NCBI GenBank assembly: GCA_008711295.1
Contig: VUYV01000516.1
Span: forward strand, 325,601 to 389,600
From: Anarhynchus alexandrinus
Taxonomy: Eukaryota > Chordata > Aves > Charadriiformes > Charadriidae
Direction of reading: 5' to 3'
Length of the DNA: 64,000 bases
Under the pieces are notes generated by a model. That model made no database searches. It saw only the letters and a program-made list of their open reading frames with translations, and was not told the DNA's origin. A program made the position numbers and the translations under genes. Positions 57,756 to 64,000 of this stretch are shown here, in pieces. Positions within the stretch are counted from its first letter, which is position 1, and the number at the start of each line of letters is the position of its first letter.

Positions 57756-60507
57756 CAGTCATGGAAAACAGAGAAACAGCTTTTGCGTGTTGTGGTCTAA
57801 TGGTATGGGTGAGAACCGATCAGTCAGTTGGCTTTTGTGGGAGTTCAATGAAAGAGTGTCCGAAGACTTCCTAGTTAGGATGGGAGATGCCTTGAAGAAA
57901 TTAAGATGTTTCTTGACCAGGGAAAGGTAAGCTACATACCATAGCCACAGTGAAATGAGTTTGGAGGCTGATATTGGAACAGTATGCACTGATAAGGAGG
58001 AATGTGCAGCTCTAGCAAATTAAATGGTTTGGGTGGGTACCTTAGAATAATTTATTTGACTGACTGAGAATATCCACAGTGCCCTGAATTAGGTGCCTTT
58101 TATTCTGCTGTGTATAACTACTGGAACATTGAAAAAGATGCCATTTTCATTGACAATCCTGTTGGAGCCACGGCTGTGTAAGTGTGATTGCTGTCAAGAT
58201 GTGTGCTATTTTCAGGTAAGTGAGTCCTGGTGACCCAGGAGAGAAACAATTACCTCGTCTATTATACAATGGATGTTGATTCCGTTTGTAAAAAAGTCTT
58301 GATGATAGAGGATGGCTTCTGAATACATGAAGAAATGTGGCATGTCTTGTGGGCAAATTAAGACTGAAAAAGTGCTTTAGACTATAAGACCAGTGTAGCT
58401 ACATTTAGTTCATAGCACATACAGCAGTGATGCAAATATTATTCACTAACAGGTGTTGGGAAGGAAGAAAGGGATGCAGAATTCACAGGTGAGGAGGTGA
58501 ACTTCAGAGGAGGGTGGGAAGCCTTAAGCAGAACTTGTCACCTTGCTCAGCACTGTCTCTGGAGGTGTGCGGATCTGAAGGAGGCCAGTGGTACTCCAGG
58601 CTCCTAGGTAGGAGTTTCAAGAGTGATACTGTTTTGTAAAGGATTATACAGCTGTTGTTAAACCCAGAGCTTTTGGATGTGATGGATGCTGCTCTCATGA
58701 GCTTGGCTGGGTGAAAGGGTGCAGAGCCCCATTAAAAATCTGTTCATTGCTGATTTTTTTCAGAAAAGGGAACTCTATAATTAGACCAATGTGGGGTCAT
58801 GAATATGGCAAAGCAGACAAAGATCCCCAGACTTTCAGCAAAACACAGCTGACTCAGCGAGGGTGTCAAATTCTCCAACAGAACTCTCCCACTGAGCAAC
58901 TGAAGGCAGAGAAACAGAGTTTCTCCCCATCCTGAAACTGCAGGTAACCAGCACCATTGAATGTGTTCCTGGCTTCCCCAAAACCATCATGGTGTGTCTG
59001 GAAGTGCTTTGGGCTTGTGAATATGCTAAAGGGGAGACCTTCTTTCAGAAAAGGATGTTTGCGAGCTCCTCGGTGCCTTGTGGGTTCAAAATCACAACCA
59101 CCCTGTGGTGCATGGCAAGAAGAGGCGCAATGCTGGCATTTGGCCCATGGAAAACTTCTACGTGCCTTCAAAGAAGGGGTCTGTGTTTGCCAAACCTGTG
59201 GCATTTGTGTGGCATTTTTCCCAGAAGGTCAGACAAGCTGCTTTCCTTAAATTACCCATTTGGTACAAGCAAGTCGTATCAGGGTTTCTGATGGGGTGGT
59301 TTGAAATGGAAAGGATAAATGCAGCACGTTCTTGGCTGTTAACTAAGACAGAGAGATGAGATATCTCAGAGCTTTGTGAGGACCCTGGGCCCTTTCCAGG
59401 TCTGGAGAAACAGAACTGAAGGGTGCAAGCTAGCTGGTGTGCGATTTGAGGGAAAATGGAGGGATGCCTTTAATATGGTGAGAACTAAAACTCACCTTTG
59501 GACAGTCTCCCAAAGAGTTAGTTTGCGACAAACATCTTGTGATGACTTTTATAGGTACTGCAGAAGATTTTAAAATGCTGTTCTACTGCTTTTAAACTGG
59601 ATACTCTTCGGAGAGGCTATCTCATCTCCTGTGGATAGTCACAGGAGAAGGACCTACTGATGAGACATGAGCTAGAGGGTGTTATATTTTATACATAATG
59701 AAGCAGGATGTCTCTGACTCCTCTCTTGAATGCTAGATTTCCCCACGTATGATTGATGGTGACTTGTAAAGCCCTCAGAAAACATACTGCCACTCTTAGG
59801 TTCCTGGTCCTAACTATGACAGGATGGTTGCTGAATTTGTCATCAGGACCCACTGAAATGGTCCATAGCTCCAAGGACTGCTTGTAAAGGCTCTGCAAGA
59901 ACCCGCTTGCCAGCTGCTCAGAGGCAGGGAATTAATCCGTAAAGTTGAAAGCATTGCTAAAAACATTGCTTGTGAAGACACCGAACACATTTTTCCCCAT
60001 GTCATTCTTTGGGTATTTTGCTTTGGTGGCTGCCATGTGCCCAGCACAGGTTTGTCCCTCCTGCCCATCTTTCTAACAGCTCCCCCAGCATGGGGAGCTG
60101 GCTGTTTGCAGATGTTCTCTTCCAAACATAGCCTCACTTCTCATGAAATCAGTGCTCGTGGATGCCCGTTATGTCTCCTGCAGTCCTTTCCTCCGGAGAA
60201 TTATGCAGCAGGTTGTGACCAGCCTGTGAAATGTGAGATGGCATCCTCCAGCAAAGAGCAGCAGCAGCAAAGTGCTGTGGAGGTGGAATGCAGAGGACAG
60301 TTGTGTCTTGCTGCTGTCTGTCTGCTGAGCCCTGGAAGGTGATGTTTCACCAGGTCATCCTCGAGTCAGCAGAGACCTTGTGAGCCAGGAGCTGAGATAC
60401 TCCAGTTCCATCTCCTTCCATTCTCAGTAGGAACTTTATCAGCACAGTACGAGTTTGTCATCTTTGCCATTACTTTTTTTTTGACATTAACTAGGAGGTT
60501 TTATTTC
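57756..60507. other. unique DNA, no gene
   Basis: At 58866-59360 three plus frames and one minus frame are open for 93-112 codons together, which signals few stop codons and not one gene. None is recognised. Confidence 0.5.
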
Positions 60508-60521
60508 TTTTTTTTTTTTTT
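60508..60521. repeat. T14 homopolymer
   Basis: Fourteen T, within a broader T-rich segment (60472-60535). Confidence 0.85.
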
Positions 60522-63500
60522 CTTCTACTCTCTCTGGTAAAAACCCCACAGTAATTCTCTCCCCCATCACCTTTTAAGTTGCATGCAGGTCTCTGCCTCT
60601 CAATGATGGTTATATCCAGAAGGTTTATACTGTTTTGATAAATAGCTTTAAAGCCTGCTTAAAATTCTTTCCTCTGTTTAATCTGTAATTTTTCAAAATA
60701 GTTTAAAAGGCCTTAGGGATTTCACTGCCCATCTTGTCTTTTTAGGCTTAAGGCCCAGGCATTTTTTGATAGACTGCCTGTTTCACTGCAGATGTACTTT
60801 GAACCACAGTTTTATTTGGAGAGGTACTGCATACCTTCACCCTGGAATCTCCCAATGTGCATCTGCAACTGACCCCTCCCACTGCTGCTTATAAAACTTA
60901 GTTTTGCTGGTTTAGGGAAAATATAAACAGTCTACAGTGAGAAAGCCATGTTTTTACCTGCCTCTGAATTATGATTTCTGGCTGCTGTAGAGGGTTTAAG
61001 CCCTTTCAAGCCCCAAACCTCACTGGGACTGCAATAAATGTTGAAGACATCCTTCAGTGTAGACATGTCTGGTAGCTGCACTGTCACTTGCTAATGTCAG
61101 GATGAAGGACTTGCTCACACCATAAATATTGACATCAAGATAAAGCACATTTTTATTAAGCACTTGGTGAAAGATAACGTTTCCTAGCAGTCTGAGAACA
61201 GGAGACACCTGTGCTGTTAGAAAGTTAAAGATAGAGTCACTTAAAGCTGCACTTATTTAACATGCCCTCTTAAACAGCCATGCCACAGACAGGGACAAAA
61301 ATAGCTGCTAAATGAGAAGATATATGTATGGATTTGAAACACCTCCAATCAAGCTTCATATTGAAGAGATTTCAAAGAAAAAAGTGAGGTTGGTGATCTG
61401 CAGTGTTGTGTTTGGATGTGGCCAGGATCATTTCCCAACCATCAGCTCCTGGATGCTTTTTTCTGCAGACCCCTTTGGTTCAAACCACACGCTGAGCAGC
61501 CCCAGCCTGGGCTGCCAGCCTGTCCTCTGTGCTTATTTGTTCTTAGTTCGTTAGCTAATGAGCCTCTTCCCTCTCCTTCCCCTACTCAGATCCCTGCTGC
61601 TGTTGCTCTCCTGCAGCCAGACACAGCTCCCTTTGGTCCAAAGACCAAGGACCAAGCTGAAGGGTGGGCTTGTGTCCTGCTGGAGACCTCCTGTGCAAGA
61701 TCAGTGCCAGGAGGCCCTGCTTTCTGCAGCCACTCCTGAACTTACTTCCCAAAGCAAATGCGCTTGCGGCAGAAGCCACAAAGGCAGGATTTTGGACGTA
61801 CATGGCTTGTACCATATTTCTAAAGCAAATTGGTCAGCCCAAAGTTAGGAGGTGTATAATCTGCTCAGATGTTTTTATATGTCAGACCAGGCATATTCTG
61901 CTATTCTATAGTAAGTTGGGGTCCAGCCTTGTACTCTTGAAGCTACACTGAGCTCAACTGCAAGCTGATACACATCTGTGGACCCCCTTAGTAGACACCG
62001 CTTGGACTGAACCTGTCTCCAGATGACTGAGAATACCTTGGGCATCACAAAGTCTGTAACCTTGAAGTTACCGATACCTGTTAGAAAATGTTTGCAAAAT
62101 GATTTCAGAAGGGGGAAGGAAAGCATAGCCGGTGGCTGAATTCATGGTGCAGCCAATAGCACAATGGCTCGGCCATAGATAGCTTTTATTTCTACATGCG
62201 AATTCCTCTTGGAATGAAAAAAAAAATATCTGGATGTGTATTTTGCGCATTTAAATCTTTTGGCATGTTTGAGAAGGTATTAAACACCTAAAGCTCAGCT
62301 CTTCCAGTTTGTTCTCTCTTTCTTTGCCTTCAGAGCTATGACAGGTGACACCAGATGGAGCCCGTTATGCTCCAGCCCACTGGGGTTTCCAAATGGTGCA
62401 ACCCAGTTAGAGAGGCAGCCTACTGCAAGGAGTTCAGGACTAAAAGATTGGGTTACTTATTTGTAACCACAGCCACTGTTCAAGTCTCCACAAAAAGTAA
62501 TTAAAAAAAATTAATTGTTTGAGGCTTTTATATTATCTTTAACATATACCCAAATAACGTGTCTGATGTTCCTGCCTGAAAACTTGGGTATAAATCAGCT
62601 GGAACAAGGATTTTCACAGCTCTTTTCATTAACATCAATTCTGGGACAAGCAGTGAACGAATAATCCTCATAATTTCAAGCTGGTGTTTCTGATTACAAA
62701 AGCTCATCCCATAACTGGAGTGTACACTTCTGAATATCTCTTAAAATCTGCTGCTTATTGCTTCTGAATATGCATGTAACTCAGATCGTAATTGTGCTGC
62801 AGCATTCTAAAACTGTTCAATTTGGGTGTCTTTGAAGTCTTGTACATCTCTATCTTCTGCAACAAAAATGAAATCAGTATATAAAATTAACCTTTTTTTT
62901 CCATCAAAATAGCCTATTCCAGCTAGCATACTTTTAAACAAGACTTGGAATATGATAGCAAATGCTAGCGCTATTTGAAACTGCCTGTATTTGCTTTTCT
63001 ATTATGTGCTTGCAATAATTGAAATTAGGTAGAGGGTGAATACCAGCAGGTGTCCTAATTTCAATTCATTTTTTTTTAAATAAGCCAGAAATGAATACCA
63101 AAAATGTGTACACATGTGCTTCTAGGAAGATATCTGATATATTTGATACAACCGTTACCTTTTAGAAGTTGTGAAACTTATTTTCGGCTGCCAATTATCC
63201 CTGTTTCTGCTGTGAATAACAGCAGAAAATTAAGAAGCAAAAGTGTTTTGACAGAGCAAAATGTCCTTTATATGTTAATGTGAATTCCAGAAGGTTTGTG
63301 TAGTTTGAATGTAATGCTTACTGGGCAACTGCTGTTACTGAAATGGGCTGCAATAACAAGAGCTTAATAGCTAGCTTTGGTGCAGGGAGACTTGCAGGAG
63401 CCAGGAACTTCCTGAGAGCACAAGTCAAAGGGGCAACTTTTTAGATATTTCTCCTAAATATAGCTCTTTTGGGCAATCCCAGAAGTTAAACAAGCATTAG

Positions 63501-63595
63501 ATGTTGTCATGACAGTCGCTGGAGTGAGACACGAGGTATGTGAAACACTCCACCTTGAGCTCCCCTGGACGTCAGGGGCCAGAGAGCAGAGGTGA
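60522..63595. other. unique DNA, no gene
   Basis: Frames of 76-107 codons at 61312-61951 overlap in three plus phases and one minus phase and are unrecognised. AT-rich after 62200 with no repeat family. Confidence 0.55.
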
Positions 63596-63625
63596 GGGGT
63601 GGGTGAGGCGGGGGGGTGCACCCCC
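63596..63625 (+). other. G-quadruplex motif overlapping a GGGGGTGCACCCCC palindrome
   Basis: GGGG-T-GGG-TGAGGC-G7 gives a four-run quadruplex pattern if the last seven G split as GGG-G-GGG. The last five G (63612-63616) are also the left arm of a 14-bp perfect palindrome (63612-63625) centred on TGCA. The two structures are mutually exclusive. Confidence 0.75.
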
Positions 63626-64000
63626 ACAGAACTGAGTAATGCAGAGTTTGGATAACCTAGCGGGAGTCTATCTTGATCAAATCCTGAGGGATGGGGCTGG
63701 AGAGGTGAAAGAAAGTATGAGTTACATCAATATGGGATTTATCTAGACTCCTTCCAGGCTCTTGATTTTGGCTGTGCGTGACAAGGATGTGCAGCCCCTC
63801 CTGTCTCATGCTGTGATTTAGAGCTGTATTCTTGCCTCTTGGTGGTTGAGAGGATTTTGACATGGGCAAGTTTTCCAAAAACTTATTTCTTAAAGTTGCC
63901 CTCTTTGTCTGTGTTTGAAAAAATAAATCACTGTTGCTTGTCTTAAAATCCATTTGGATATTAAAGCAGGCTGGATTTTTCTTTTTTTTTTTTCTTTTTT
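63626..64000. other. unique DNA ending in a T-rich tract
   Basis: A 98-codon minus frame (63657-63953) is unrecognised. The last 22 bases are almost all T and are cut by the window end, so whether they belong to a retroposon tail cannot be judged. Confidence 0.5.

Noticed and set aside
58866..59360. Three plus frames and one minus frame of 93-112 codons together
   Set aside because: Simultaneous openness in four phases reflects few stop codons, and none resembles a protein family.
1..64000. tRNA, rRNA or CRISPR arrays, bacterial-type operons, LTR retroviral copies
   Set aside because: Reading for tRNA B-box words, regularly spaced repeats, operon-like frames and LTR pairs found nothing convincing; a diverged solo LTR could still be missed by eye.

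Overview
This 64 kb window looks like vertebrate, most probably avian, nuclear DNA. The strongest evidence is four CR1 LINE fragments with the family's octamer-type 3' tail (ATTCTATG-like repeats) and the characteristic 3' end of the reverse-transcriptase ORF. They lie at about 17.7-18.0 kb (minus), 27.3-27.5 kb (plus), 38.5-39.4 kb (plus) and 57.1-57.7 kb (minus). Two much older CR1-like scraps are visible near 6.7 kb and 40.9 kb. I see no L1 or Alu-type SINE, no LTR element and no bacterial gene organisation. The sequence is AT-leaning with local GC-rich pockets.

I found no protein-coding gene that I can defend. Apart from CR1 reverse-transcriptase remnants, the open frames are short, overlap on both strands and resemble no family I recognise. 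The window therefore reads as intergenic or large-intron DNA. Three places deserve a weak flag as possible exons or exon relics: 24.64-25.07 kb (short membrane-anchored peptide with a good start context, then a frame switch), 10.80-10.90 kb (strong 3' splice-site-like tract followed by 21 open codons) and 13.30-13.56 kb minus (broken coiled-coil-like fragment).

Layout. 0-17 kb is unique AT-rich sequence with short tandem and inverted repeats, one old CR1 relic and two conserved-element-like stretches. 17.1-18.8 kb combines a homeodomain-site-rich block (17.12-17.62), a minus-strand CR1 and a CpG-rich segment with a TATA-like box. 18.8-38.4 kb is mostly featureless, with a G-quadruplex motif at 20.05 kb and enhancer-like blocks at 28.6-29.0 and 32.5 kb. 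38.4-57.7 kb holds the two longest CR1 copies, three strong inverted repeats at 47.8-48.9 kb and a GC-rich pocket at 52.0-53.6 kb. 57.7-64.0 kb is unique sequence ending in a T-rich tract.

Two single N bases adjoin long A or T homopolymers (36747 and 40826). Since no genes are established, there is no pathway to reconstruct. The possible biological content is regulatory (candidate conserved non-coding elements) and transposon history. All regulatory calls are inferences from motif density; I could not make any cross-species comparison.
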